A stretch of DNA of 15,643 bases from Clostridium sp. CAG:571 (GTDB lineage Bacteria > Bacillota > Clostridia > TANB77 > CAG-508): positions 1 to 15,643 of the forward strand of contig HF999512.1 of NCBI GenBank assembly GCA_000434015.1, in the 5' to 3' direction. Position 1 is the stretch's first letter. The number at the start of each line of letters is the position of its first letter. A model generated the notes under the pieces. The model was given only the letters and a program-made list of their open reading frames with translations, did not search any database and was not told the origin of the DNA. Below, piece by piece: positions 1 through 7,548 of the stretch. A program made the position numbers and the translations under genes.

Positions 1-35
1 TGAGGCACTTGTCTACTAAACTATGGAGAAGCTTT

Positions 36-707
36 ATGAAGAAAGTATTAATATATGGAATAATAATTATTGCTATATTAATGATAATTGTTTTAGGGAT
101 AAATTTATATGTAAAAGCATCTACAAATAAACAAATTCTTGGAGAAAATGATTATACCAAATTATCAGATATAGATTGCATAATTATATTAGGAGCAGGA
201 GTATGGGGAGATAAACCTAGTCCCATACTAGAAGATAGGTTATTAGAAGGTATAAAATTATATCAAAATAATGTGTCAGATAAAATAATAATGAGTGGTG
301 ACCATGGAAGAGAAAGTTATGATGAAGTAAATATAATGAAAAACTATGCAATAGAAAAAGGCATACCTTCAGAGAATATTTTTATGGACCATGCAGGATT
401 TTCTACTTATGAAAGCATATATAGAGCAAGAGATATTTTTAAGGCAAAGAAAATAGTAATAGTTACTCAAAAATATCATTTGTATAGGGCTCTATATGCT
501 GCAAATTGTTTAGGATTGGAAGCCTATGGATTAGGCGCAGATCCAAGACAATATTCTGGAGCAACTTTCAGAGAATTAAGAGAAATATTAGCACGAGATA
601 AAGATTTTATAAAATGTATATTTAAACCCAAACCTACTTATTTAGGTGATACAATTCCTGTAAGTGGTAATGGAGATGTTACAAATGATGATAAAAAAGA
701 TATTTAG
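36..707 (+). CDS. SanA/YdcF-like DUF218 membrane protein
   Basis: A 223-residue protein of the DUF218 family (SanA/YdcF/ElyC type), membrane-anchored proteins linked in other bacteria to envelope integrity; the biochemical reaction is not firmly known. One N-terminal membrane segment (about residues 5-27) is followed by a single DUF218 domain. It shows the family's IILGAGV motif, an ISGxH-like IIMSGDHG motif, the conserved acidic segment around ENIFMDHAGFSTYES, and the VTQKYHLYRA motif. The C-terminal GDTIPVSGNGD stretch matches the SanA subgroup. The ATG at 36 is chosen over an in-frame upstream start at 9 because GGAG at 25-28 lies 7 bases before it and the hydrophobic anchor then starts normally (MKKVLIYG). 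No terminator is evident before the next gene 93 bases on. Family assignment is sure; role is inferred. Confidence 0.88.
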   Translation: MKKVLIYGIIIIAILMIIVLGINLYVKASTNKQILGENDYTKLSDIDCIIILGAGVWGDKPSPILEDRLLEGIKLYQNNVSDKIIMSGDHGRESYDEVNIMKNYAIEKGIPSENIFMDHAGFSTYESIYRARDIFKAKKIVIVTQKYHLYRALYAANCLGLEAYGLGADPRQYSGATFRELREILARDKDFIKCIFKPKPTYLGDTIPVSGNGDVTNDDKKDI

Positions 708-800
708 AAATGCTTAAACTAATAAAAAGTTATTTAATATAAATATAAAACTAAAATAATAATTTAAGTTTACAAGATATCAAAGTATTAGGAGGCAAAA

Positions 801-1403
801 ATGAAAGAAATATTATTTGCAACAGGGAATGCATCAAAGGTTGCTAGATTTTACGAAAAGTTATTAGAAAAAGGGATATTGTTAAAATCATTAAAAGATA
901 TAGACATTAGTTTAGAGATAGAAGAAAACGGGAAAACAGCAATCGAAAATGCCAAAATAAAAGCAAAAGCATATTATGAAGCAACTAAAATGATAACAAT
1001 GGCAATGGATGACACTATGTATATAGATGATATTCCAGAAGATAAGCAACCTGGCGTTTTTGTAAGAAGAATAAATGGAAAAAGATTAAATGATGAAGAA
1101 ATGATTAATTATTATACTAATCTTGTAAAAATATATGGAAAAAATGGAAAATTAAATACAAAGTGGATATTAGGAATGGCAATTATAAAAGATGGTAAAA
1201 TTTCAACATATACAAACATAACAGAGGAATATTATTTAGTTGATACACCTGCAAAAAAAATGAAAGAAGGTTACCCATTGAGTTCAATATTAATTAACAA
1301 AAAACTAAATAAATATGATGTTTATCTAACAGAAAAAGATAAAAAAATAGGACAGGCAGATGATAGTGAATTTATTAATTTTATTGAAGAGAATGTTAAT
1401 TAA
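801..1403 (+). CDS. Divergent HAM1/RdgB-like non-canonical purine NTP pyrophosphatase
   Basis: A 200-residue protein of the HAM1/ITPase superfamily, whose members hydrolyse dITP, XTP and similar damaged nucleotides to the monophosphate in the cytoplasm. The N-terminal FATGNASKV motif (the TGNxxK substrate loop) is clear, followed by an acidic segment (EENGKTAIENAKIKAKAYY) typical of the family. The usual ADDSGL metal-binding motif is replaced by MAMDDTMYIDD, and the later GFGYDP motif by a weaker EGYPLSSIL, so this belongs to a diverged branch and its substrate range may differ. A GGAGG box lies 5 bases before the ATG. It stands between the DUF218 gene and a GNAT acetyltransferase, with no functional link visible. 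Superfamily is likely, exact activity uncertain. Confidence 0.72.
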   Translation: MKEILFATGNASKVARFYEKLLEKGILLKSLKDIDISLEIEENGKTAIENAKIKAKAYYEATKMITMAMDDTMYIDDIPEDKQPGVFVRRINGKRLNDEEMINYYTNLVKIYGKNGKLNTKWILGMAIIKDGKISTYTNITEEYYLVDTPAKKMKEGYPLSSILINKKLNKYDVYLTEKDKKIGQADDSEFINFIEENVN

Positions 1404-1469
1404 TAACATAAAACAAATACATAAAAAATTAAGTGATAATAAATTTTATATTATAAACAAGGTGATAAT

Positions 1470-1952
1470 ATGAATATTATAGAATATGAGAAAAGTTATT
1501 TAGAAGATGTGAAAAATTTATTAGTTGAACTTGAAGAGTATATAATATCAATTGATAAAGATAATTTGGACCAAGTTCATCCTGAATACAGAGATAAAAT
1601 GGCTGTAATAGATTTAGAAAAGATAAATAATTATAATGGCAAATGCTATTTAGCAATTGAGAATAATAGCGTTGTTGGTTTAATAATGGGATGTATCCAT
1701 CCATATGATGAGTATGATTATTTAGACTACAAATGTCCGAAAGCAGGAGAAGTAACAGAATTAATTGTTAGTCAGGATGCTAGAAGTAAAGGTATAGGGC
1801 AACTACTATTAAATAGTATAGAAAAATATTTTAAAAAAGTAGGTTGTGAGTATGTTTTAATAGATGTATTTGCATATAATGAAAAAGCAATTAATTTTTA
1901 TGAAAAACATGATTATCATGTAAGAATGTATACTGATATAAAAAAATTATAA
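1470..1952 (+). CDS. GNAT-family N-acetyltransferase
   Basis: A 160-residue single-domain GNAT acetyltransferase, expected to move an acetyl group from acetyl-CoA to an amine of an unknown substrate. The acetyl-CoA pyrophosphate loop (motif A, Q/RxxGxG) is seen as RSKGIG at residues 105-110, preceded by the beta-strand VTELIVS. The C-terminal motif FAYNEKAINFYEKHDYH is the usual motif B ending in the (F/Y)Y-x-K-x-(G/D)(F/Y) pattern. An AAGGTG ribosome site precedes the ATG. The gene is the last of the left rightward group and is followed by a hairpin terminator at 2004-2070 shared with the convergent phosphatase gene. The fold is certain; the substrate cannot be told. Confidence 0.88.
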   Translation: MNIIEYEKSYLEDVKNLLVELEEYIISIDKDNLDQVHPEYRDKMAVIDLEKINNYNGKCYLAIENNSVVGLIMGCIHPYDEYDYLDYKCPKAGEVTELIVSQDARSKGIGQLLLNSIEKYFKKVGCEYVLIDVFAYNEKAINFYEKHDYHVRMYTDIKKL

Positions 1953-2003
1953 AAAAGATGCTATAATAAGAATAATTTTGAAAAGAATTAAATTATAAAA
2001 TAA

Positions 2004-2070
2004 AAAGAGCTAAATTACTTGAAGAATTTTTTGAAATTTCCTTCAAATCGTTTAGCTCTTTTTTTTATTT
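2004..2070. terminator. Bidirectional intrinsic terminator
   Basis: An 11-base perfect inverted repeat, AAAGAGCTAAA (2004-2014) and TTTAGCTCTTT (2051-2061), encloses an inner repeat TTGAAG/CTTCAA. The right arm runs into a T-tract, and the left arm is preceded by an A-rich run that is a T-tract on the other strand. It sits exactly between two convergent genes and overlaps the stop codon of the leftward one, so it can end transcription from both sides. Confidence 0.85.
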
Positions 2071-2553
2071 TACTTTTATTATCTGGGCAAAAGGAATAAA
2101 ATCTTTCTTCAAATAGGTAGCAAGCAAAATTGAGTGTGCGACAATCAGAATGTTCTTTTCAGAATAATCTGATATAACAGATTGCAATCTGTTAATCATA
2201 GACTCTTTGCTTTCGTACTGAACATTGGAATTTGGCTTACCACCAATAAACTCCATATAGGAATTCCAGTAGGACTCCCAGTTAGATGCTCCTGAGTCCC
2301 AAGGATGAAGTCTTTCATCCACAATAGCTGGAATAGAAAGATTATTTTCTTCGAGCAGTATTTCAACTGTTTGCTTTGTTCTGAGCGAATCAGACAAAAT
2401 AATGCAGTCTAAGTTAAGTGGAAGAACCACCTTACGTACTTGCTCTTTGCCAAGGTCGGAGAGCGAAATTAATCGCGAAGCTTCAATTACGGACATGTTT
2501 TTATTTTCTTTTTTAGAGAAAGTATCTCCATGCCGCATGAAATATAATGACAT
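2065..2553 (-). CDS. Histidine phosphatase family protein (foreign-looking)
   Basis: A 162-residue histidine phosphatase (phosphoglycerate-mutase-like fold) of unknown substrate. The phospho-acceptor motif is MRHG (R7, H8, G9), the substrate-proximal motif is SDSLRTKQT, and the second catalytic histidine lies in ILIVAHSI near the C-terminus. The ATG at 2553 is preferred to an upstream in-frame GTG because AAGGAG lies 8 bases before it on the minus strand. It is the only leftward gene here and is convergent with its left neighbours and divergent from clpB. Its sequence is visibly richer in G and C than its neighbours and uses codons rare around it, suggesting acquisition. Its RHG arginine is coded by CGG (plus-strand 2532-2534), the codon that coincides with frameshifts in the rightward genes. 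If CGG always shifts in this host, this gene would be silent. Confidence 0.87.
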   Translation of the reverse strand: MSLYFMRHGDTFSKKENKNMSVIEASRLISLSDLGKEQVRKVVLPLNLDCIILSDSLRTKQTVEILLEENNLSIPAIVDERLHPWDSGASNWESYWNSYMEFIGGKPNSNVQYESKESMINRLQSVISDYSEKNILIVAHSILLATYLKKDFIPFAQIIKVK

Positions 2554-2586
2554 ACAATACACTCCTTTATATGTGTTAGTAATATT

Positions 2587-2592
2587 ATTATA
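2587..2592 (-). promoter_or_regulatory. Possible -10 element for the leftward phosphatase
   Basis: A perfect TATAAT on the minus strand lies about 35 bases upstream of the chosen start. The matching -35 (TTTCAA at 17-base spacing) is poor, so the promoter call rests on the -10 box and position. Confidence 0.4.
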
Positions 2593-2655
2593 ACATAATT
2601 TACATAATTTTGAAAGTGTATATTTTATAATTCAATAAACATAAAATTATATATA

Positions 2656-2684
2656 TTGATACTAAAAAAAAATAGGAGTATAAT
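2656..2684 (+). promoter_or_regulatory. SigA-type promoter of clpB
   Basis: TTGATA at 2656-2661 and a perfect TATAAT at 2679-2684 are separated by exactly 17 bases, which predicts a start near 2691 and a leader of about 80 bases. No CIRCE repeat (HrcA) and no tandem CtsR heptad is visible around it. A weak inverted repeat, ATAGTAT (2708-2714) and ATACTAT (2730-2736), lies in the leader. Confidence 0.75.
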
Positions 2685-2770
2685 ATACCTGCAAAAGATA
2701 AAAATAAATAGTATAAAGCATATAATAACATACTATAAAAACTTATATTATGAAATAGGAGGAGAAGATT

Positions 2771-5371
2771 ATGAATATTCAAAAATTCACACAAAAATCA
2801 GTAGAAGCAATACAAAATGCTCAGAGTATAGCAGTTCAAAATCAGAATCCGCAAATAGAAGAAGAACATTTATTACTTGCGTTATTAGAACAAAATAGTA
2901 GTTTAATAAAAGAACTATTAAAAAAAATGGGAATACCTCAAACTTTTGAAAACACATTAAAAAATGAAATTAATAAAAAACCGAAAGTAACAGGTGGAGC
3001 AAGACCAAGTGATAGTATATATATATCACAAGAAGTTGAAATAGTTTTAGCAAATTCTGAAAAGCTTGCAGATAAAATGCAAGACGAATATGTCTCTGTA
3101 GAACATATAATGTTATCATTAATTGATAATGCAAATAGTAATTTAAATGATTTATTTAGAAAATATAACATAACAAAGAATGAATTTTTAAAAGCTCTAT
3201 CGAGTGTTAGAGGAAATACAAGAGTTACAACAGATAATCCAGAAGAAACATATAATGTTTTAAAAAAATATGGACAAGATTTAGTAAAATTAGCAAAAGA
3301 GCAAAAGCTAGATCCAGTTATAGGAAGAGATACAGAAATTAGAAATGTTATAAGAATTTTATCAAGAAAAACTAAAAACAATCCTTGTTTAATAGGTGAA
3401 CCAGGTGTTGGAAAAACAGCAATTGCAGAAGGATTAGCACTTAGAATTGTTAGAGGTGATGTGCCAGAAGGATTAAAAGAATGTACAATTTTTTCGTTGG
3501 ATATGGGATTACTTATAGCTGGAGCAAAATATAGAGGAGAATTTGAGGAAAGATTAAAAGCTGTTTTACAAGAAGTGAAAAAAAGTGAAGGAAAAATAAT
3601 TTTATTTATTGATGAGATTCATACAATTGTTGGCGCTGGAAAAACAGATGGAGCAATGGATGCAGGAAATTTATTAAAACCAATGCTTGCAAGAGGAGAA
3701 TTACATTGTATTGGAGCAACAACATTAAATGAATATCGTCAATATATTGAAAAAGACCAAGCTCTAGAAAGACGTTTCCAACCAGTAATGGTTGATGAAC
3801 CATCTGTGGAAGATACAATATCAATATTAAGAGGATTAAAAGAAAGATATGAAGTTTTTCATGGTGTAAAAATTGCAGATAATGCATTAATTGCAGCAGC
3901 AACATTATCACATAGATATATATCAGATAGATTTTTACCAGATAAAGCGATAGATTTAATAGATGAGGCTTGTAGTATGATAAAAACAGAAATGGAGTCA
4001 ATGCCTACAGAATTAGATGAAATTTCTAGAAAGATTATGCAATTAGAAATTGAAGAAACAGCTTTATCCAAAGAAAAAGATGAAATATCAAAGCAGAGAT
4101 TACAAGATATTCAAAAGGAAAAAGCAGAGTTAAAAACTAAATTTGATTCTATGAAAGCAAAATGGGATAATGAAAAAGCATCAATAGTAAAAGTACAAAA
4201 ATTAAGAGAAGATATAGAAAAAGTAAATAGTCAAATAGAACAAGCAGAAAGAAATTATGAATTAAACAAAGCAGCAGAATTGAAATATGGTAAATTACCA
4301 GAATTACAAAAACAATTAAAAATAGAAGAGGAAAAGGCAGAAAAAGAAAAAAGTGCAGATGATAACTTACTACGTAACAAAGTTACTGAAGATGAAATAG
4401 CCAAAATAATATCAAGATGGACAGGAATTCCAGTTGCTAAATTAATTGAAGGAGAAAGAGAAAAATTATTACATTTAAGTGAAATTTTACACAAAAGAGT
4501 AATAGGACAAGATGAAGCAGTAGAGAAAGTGTCTGAGGCAATTATACGTTCAAGAGCTGGAATTAGTGACCCTAAAAAACCAATTGGCTCATTTTTATTT
4601 TTAGGACCAACTGGTGTTGGAAAAACAGAACTTGCAAAAGCACTAGCGGAAAGTTTATTTGACGATGAACATAATATTGTAAGAATTGATATGACTGAGT
4701 ATATGGAAAAATATTCGGTATCTAGATTAATAGGTGCACCCCCAGGATATGTAGGATATGAGGAAGGTGGACAATTAACCGAAGCTGTTAGAAGAAAACC
4801 ATATTCTGTTGTATTGTTTGACGAAATAGAAAAAGCTCATCCAGATGTATTTAATATATTATTGCAAGTGTTAGATGATGGTCGTATAACAGACTCTCAA
4901 GGAAGAACGGTAGATTTTAAAAATACAATAATAATACTAACATCCAACTTAGGCTCTGAATATATTTTAGAGGGAATAGGGGCAAACGGTGAAATTTCTG
5001 AGGAAGCAAAAAATAAAGTAAATTCATTGTTAAAGAAAAGTTTTCGTCCAGAATTTTTAAATCGTTTAGATGAAATTATATTCTATAAGCCATTAAGGAA
5101 AGATGAAATTTCTAAAATTTTAGAATTATTAATTCAAGATTTAGAGAAAAGATTAGAAGATAAACATATTAATTTAGAATTGACTAAATCTGCAAAAGAT
5201 TATTTAATTGATAATGGTTATGATGAAATATATGGGGCAAGACCTTTAAAAAGATTTGTTCAGAAAAAATTAGAAACATTAATAGCAAAAAAAATTCTAT
5301 CACAAGAAATATTACCAAATACTACAGTTGCAATCGACTGCATAAATAATGAATTAGAATTAAAAAAATAA
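2771..5371 (+). CDS. clpB: ATP-dependent disaggregase ClpB
   Basis: An 866-residue Hsp100 chaperone, the normal length for ClpB, that threads aggregated proteins through a hexameric ring with help from DnaK. The order is: Clp N-domain (about 1-145); first AAA+ module with Walker A GEPGVGKTA near residue 208 and Walker B LFIDEIHT near 280; a long charged coiled-coil M-domain (about 400-530), the feature separating ClpB from ClpC/ClpA; second AAA+ module with Walker A GPTGVGKTE near 612, Walker B VVLFDEIEKAH near 683 and sensor TSNLGS; and the C-terminal D2 small domain (YGARPLKRF). It has no ClpP-docking loop that I can recognise. A GGAGGAG box precedes the ATG. A strong constitutive-type promoter and lack of CIRCE/CtsR boxes suggest regulation unlike that of Bacillus class I or III heat-shock genes. 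Confidence 0.97.
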   Translation: MNIQKFTQKSVEAIQNAQSIAVQNQNPQIEEEHLLLALLEQNSSLIKELLKKMGIPQTFENTLKNEINKKPKVTGGARPSDSIYISQEVEIVLANSEKLADKMQDEYVSVEHIMLSLIDNANSNLNDLFRKYNITKNEFLKALSSVRGNTRVTTDNPEETYNVLKKYGQDLVKLAKEQKLDPVIGRDTEIRNVIRILSRKTKNNPCLIGEPGVGKTAIAEGLALRIVRGDVPEGLKECTIFSLDMGLLIAGAKYRGEFEERLKAVLQEVKKSEGKIILFIDEIHTIVGAGKTDGAMDAGNLLKPMLARGELHCIGATTLNEYRQYIEKDQALERRFQPVMVDEPSVEDTISILRGLKERYEVFHGVKIADNALIAAATLSHRYISDRFLPDKAIDLIDEACSMIKTEMESMPTELDEISRKIMQLEIEETALSKEKDEISKQRLQDIQKEKAELKTKFDSMKAKWDNEKASIVKVQKLREDIEKVNSQIEQAERNYELNKAAELKYGKLPELQKQLKIEEEKAEKEKSADDNLLRNKVTEDEIAKIISRWTGIPVAKLIEGEREKLLHLSEILHKRVIGQDEAVEKVSEAIIRSRAGISDPKKPIGSFLFLGPTGVGKTELAKALAESLFDDEHNIVRIDMTEYMEKYSVSRLIGAPPGYVGYEEGGQLTEAVRRKPYSVVLFDEIEKAHPDVFNILLQVLDDGRITDSQGRTVDFKNTIIILTSNLGSEYILEGIGANGEISEEAKNKVNSLLKKSFRPEFLNRLDEIIFYKPLRKDEISKILELLIQDLEKRLEDKHINLELTKSAKDYLIDNGYDEIYGARPLKRFVQKKLETLIAKKILSQEILPNTTVAIDCINNELELKK

Positions 5372-5401
5372 ATTTTATAAGATAAGAAAGGACAAATATT
5401 A

Positions 5402-5941
5402 ATGGACGAAAAGTTTGATGTATTAAATGAATTAGGAGAATTCACAGGACAAGTTGCTTCAAGAGAAGATTGTCATAAAAAAGGATTATGGCATAGAGCT
5501 GTATATGCTTTTATAATAGATAAAAATTCAAATGTGTTACTACAAAAAAGAAGTAAACAAAAAAAACTTTGGCCTAATTTATGGGATGTAACTTTAGGAG
5601 GACATGTTGATTCAGGAGAATTTGGAAGACAAGCTCTGATAAGAGAAGCAAAAGAAGAACTTGGTTTAGATTTAAATGATGATGATATAAAATATTTAGT
5701 TGGATCTACTTCGATAAATATAAAAGGAAATATAATTAATAAACATTATAATGAATGTTACTTAATAAAAAAAGATATAGATGTATCAAAAATAAAATTA
5801 CAAAAAGAAGAAGTTTCAGAGGTGAAATATTTTTCAAAAGAAGATATATTAAATAGAATATCTAATAATTTTGAAGGGCTTACAGAGAAAACAGGACCAT
5901 GGAATTTTTTAAAAAGAATATTAGAAAGTAAATTATATTAA
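5402..5941 (+). CDS. NUDIX hydrolase, YfcD/IPP-isomerase-like subgroup
   Basis: A 179-residue NUDIX protein. The full Nudix box GX5EX7REXXEEXG is present: G67, E73, R81-E82, E85-E86, G88, within GGHVDSGEF...REAKEELGL. The upstream part, with WHRAVYAFI and LLQKRSKQKKLWPNLWDVT, matches the YfcD-like group related to isopentenyl-diphosphate isomerase. Members of this group usually act as hydrolases of unknown nucleoside-diphosphate-type substrates rather than as true isomerases. It follows clpB by 30 bases with an AAAGGA site, so it is probably co-transcribed with it, and a link to stress is possible but only inferred. Substrate is unknown. Confidence 0.88.
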   Translation: MDEKFDVLNELGEFTGQVASREDCHKKGLWHRAVYAFIIDKNSNVLLQKRSKQKKLWPNLWDVTLGGHVDSGEFGRQALIREAKEELGLDLNDDDIKYLVGSTSINIKGNIINKHYNECYLIKKDIDVSKIKLQKEEVSEVKYFSKEDILNRISNNFEGLTEKTGPWNFLKRILESKLY

Positions 5942-6022
5942 TTATTAATCAAAACGTGGAAATTTTTATTTTCAAATTAATTTACAATGTTTTAAAACAA
6001 AATATAGAAAGGAAGCTATATA

Positions 6023-6775
6023 ATGAAAGCTTTAATAACTGGTGCATCTTCTGGCATAGGAAGAGATATTGCAAAAGAATTAAGTAAAAGAGGATATGAT
6101 CTAGTCTTAGTTGCAAGAGATTTGGAAAAGCTAAATAAAGTAAAATCAGAAATAAAAAATACTAATATAGAAATAGTAGGATTAGATATATCAACAGTAG
6201 AAAATTGTAAAGAATTATATAAAAATTATAAAGATATAGATATATTAGTAAATAATGCAGGATTTGGAGATTGTGGTTATTTTATAAGCACCAATCTTGA
6301 AAAAGAAGTCCAAATGATAAATACAAATATAGTTGCATACCATGTATTAACTAAGTTATACCTTAAAAATATGCAGGAAAAAAATAAAGGAAAAATATTA
6401 AATGTAGCTTCTATTGCAGGTTTTATGCCTGGTCCATTAATGGCAACATATTATTCTACGAAAGCTTATGTTGTAAGGCTTTCAGAATCAATTAGAGAAG
6501 AACTAAGAAAAGAAAAATCAAAAGTACAAATAAGCATTTTATGTCCGGGTCCTGTTAATACTAATTTTAACAAAGTGGCAAATGTAGAATTTGCACTAAA
6601 AGGTTTAAGTAGTCAGTATGTTGCAAAATATGCTATACAAAAGTTCTTAAAGGGGAAATTTTATATAGTACCTGGAATAAAAATAAAACTTGCTAAATTT
6701 GCCAGTAAAATATTTCCAAGCAATTTAGTTGCAAAAGTTTCATATAATATGCAAAGAAAGAAAATAAAAAAATAA
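6023..6775 (+). CDS. Short-chain dehydrogenase/reductase (SDR family)
   Basis: A 250-residue classical SDR with a Rossmann fold. The cofactor loop TGASSGIG is at residues 6-13, the NNAG motif at 77-80, and the catalytic triad S130, Y143, K147 in the expected spacing (NVAS... and YYSTK). The CPGPVNTNF segment after the active site is typical. An Arg after the second beta-strand (ARD, residue 32) suggests NADP(H) preference. The C-terminal tail is rich in lysine (RKKIKK) and has a hydrophobic segment before it, as in DltE/DHRS-like membrane-associated SDRs, but no function for it is fixed. A GGAAG ribosome site precedes the ATG; the gap from the NUDIX gene is 81 bases with no clear terminator. 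Confidence 0.9.
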   Translation: MKALITGASSGIGRDIAKELSKRGYDLVLVARDLEKLNKVKSEIKNTNIEIVGLDISTVENCKELYKNYKDIDILVNNAGFGDCGYFISTNLEKEVQMINTNIVAYHVLTKLYLKNMQEKNKGKILNVASIAGFMPGPLMATYYSTKAYVVRLSESIREELRKEKSKVQISILCPGPVNTNFNKVANVEFALKGLSSQYVAKYAIQKFLKGKFYIVPGIKIKLAKFASKIFPSNLVAKVSYNMQRKKIKK

Positions 6776-6814
6776 TTTTTTTAAATTTAGCTATTACATT
6801 AAAATTTTGAATTA

Positions 6815-6823
6815 TGTTATAAT
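6815..6823 (+). promoter_or_regulatory. Extended -10 promoter of the DUF2798-like gene
   Basis: TGTTATAAT (TG at 6815-6816, TATAAT at 6818-6823) is a perfect extended -10. No good -35 is seen, which extended -10 promoters tolerate. The predicted leader contains an 8-base inverted repeat (6833-6864). Confidence 0.55.
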
Positions 6824-6832
6824 AAATAATTG

Positions 6833-6864
6833 CAAAGTAAGTAATTCTTTATTGTTTTACTTTG
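6833..6864 (+). repeat. Inverted repeat in the leader of the DUF2798-like gene
   Basis: CAAAGTAA (6833-6840) and TTACTTTG (6857-6864) are perfect complements around a 16-base loop, between the extended -10 and the ribosome site. No T-tract follows, so it is not a plain terminator; it could be an operator or an mRNA stem. Confidence 0.5.
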
Positions 6865-6898
6865 AAAATTTATTATAAGATAAGGAGAGAATAGCTAG

Positions 6899-7445
6899 GT
6901 GAAAGAACAAAGATTACCACAAAATGGAAAAGAAGGATTTTTATATGGAGGAACAATTTGTTTAATAACAGTTATCGTAATGCTAATTTTAAATGTTTCT
7001 ACGAGTTTAAATAAGTTTGATTTAGAAACATTAATAATTGTTACAAAAATGCTTCCTATTATTTGGATTGTAGCAATGTTAGTAGAAAATTTTATAGTTG
7101 GAAAAATTTCATTTATATTAGTTTCAAAATTCTCAGGTGAAAGTGACGGATTTAATGCTAAAATATTATTTAACATTTTGTTTTGTGTAACTGGAATGTC
7201 TGCAATTATGACAATATTGGGAGGAATGATAGGCATGCGGAAAATTAAGCTTAAAACCAATTATTACATTTGCTGAGCATTGGCCAAGAAATTTTTGTGT
7301 AGCATTTTGGTGTGAAATACTACTTGCTCAGCCAATCGCAAGATTTGTAATGAAACAAATACATAAAACAAAAAAAGATAATGCAGAACTACAAGAAATA
7401 AAAAAATCAACTGAAATTAATCAAGAAAATACTGAAAGTATATAA
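6899..7445 (+). CDS. DUF2798-like membrane protein, split by a +1 shift at CGG
   Basis: Read with a +1 shift at 7238, this is a 181-residue membrane protein made of two similar halves, each with two hydrophobic helices, as in clostridial DUF2798 proteins of unknown function. Each half has a short polar loop before an [A/V]xxxE...[I/V]A/G segment; the second reads HWPRNFCVAFWCEILLAQPI. Without the shift the frame ends at 7276 after the third helix with a tail (RKIKLKTNYYIC) unlike the family. The in-frame codon at the break is CGG (7238-7240); skipping the C gives GGA AAA TTA and the missing half. The restored stop (7443-7445) lies five bases before a strong terminator. It starts with GTG behind GGAG (11-base spacing); no ATG is available. 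An ordinary frameshift mutation is the alternative. Confidence 0.75.
7235..7244 (+). other. CGG +1 shift site 1 (DUF2798-like gene)
   Basis: Context ATG CGG AAA A. The upstream frame reads GGMIGM, and the downstream +1 frame reads GKLSLKP onwards to the second half of the protein. The quadruplet is CGGA. Confidence 0.75.
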
Positions 7446-7449
7446 ATAG

Positions 7450-7480
7450 AAGGGTACAAAATATATTTTGTACTCTTTTT
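7450..7480 (+). terminator. Intrinsic terminator after the DUF2798-like gene
   Basis: AAGGGTACAAAA (7450-7461) pairs with TTTTGTACTCTT (7466-7477, one G-U) around a TATA loop and runs into a T-tract. It begins just after the stop codon of the +1 frame. Confidence 0.88.
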
Positions 7481-7492
7481 ACATTTTTAAGA

Positions 7493-7521
7493 TTGAAAAA
7501 GATAATTGCTTATGATACACT
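7493..7521 (+). promoter_or_regulatory. Possible promoter of prfB
   Basis: TTGAAA (7493-7498), a 17-base spacer, then TACACT (7516-7521; 4 of 6 matches to TATAAT). It stands between a terminator and the prfB start, where a promoter is needed. Confidence 0.45.
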
Positions 7522-7548
7522 AAAAACATAGAGAAAGGGGAGAGAGGA

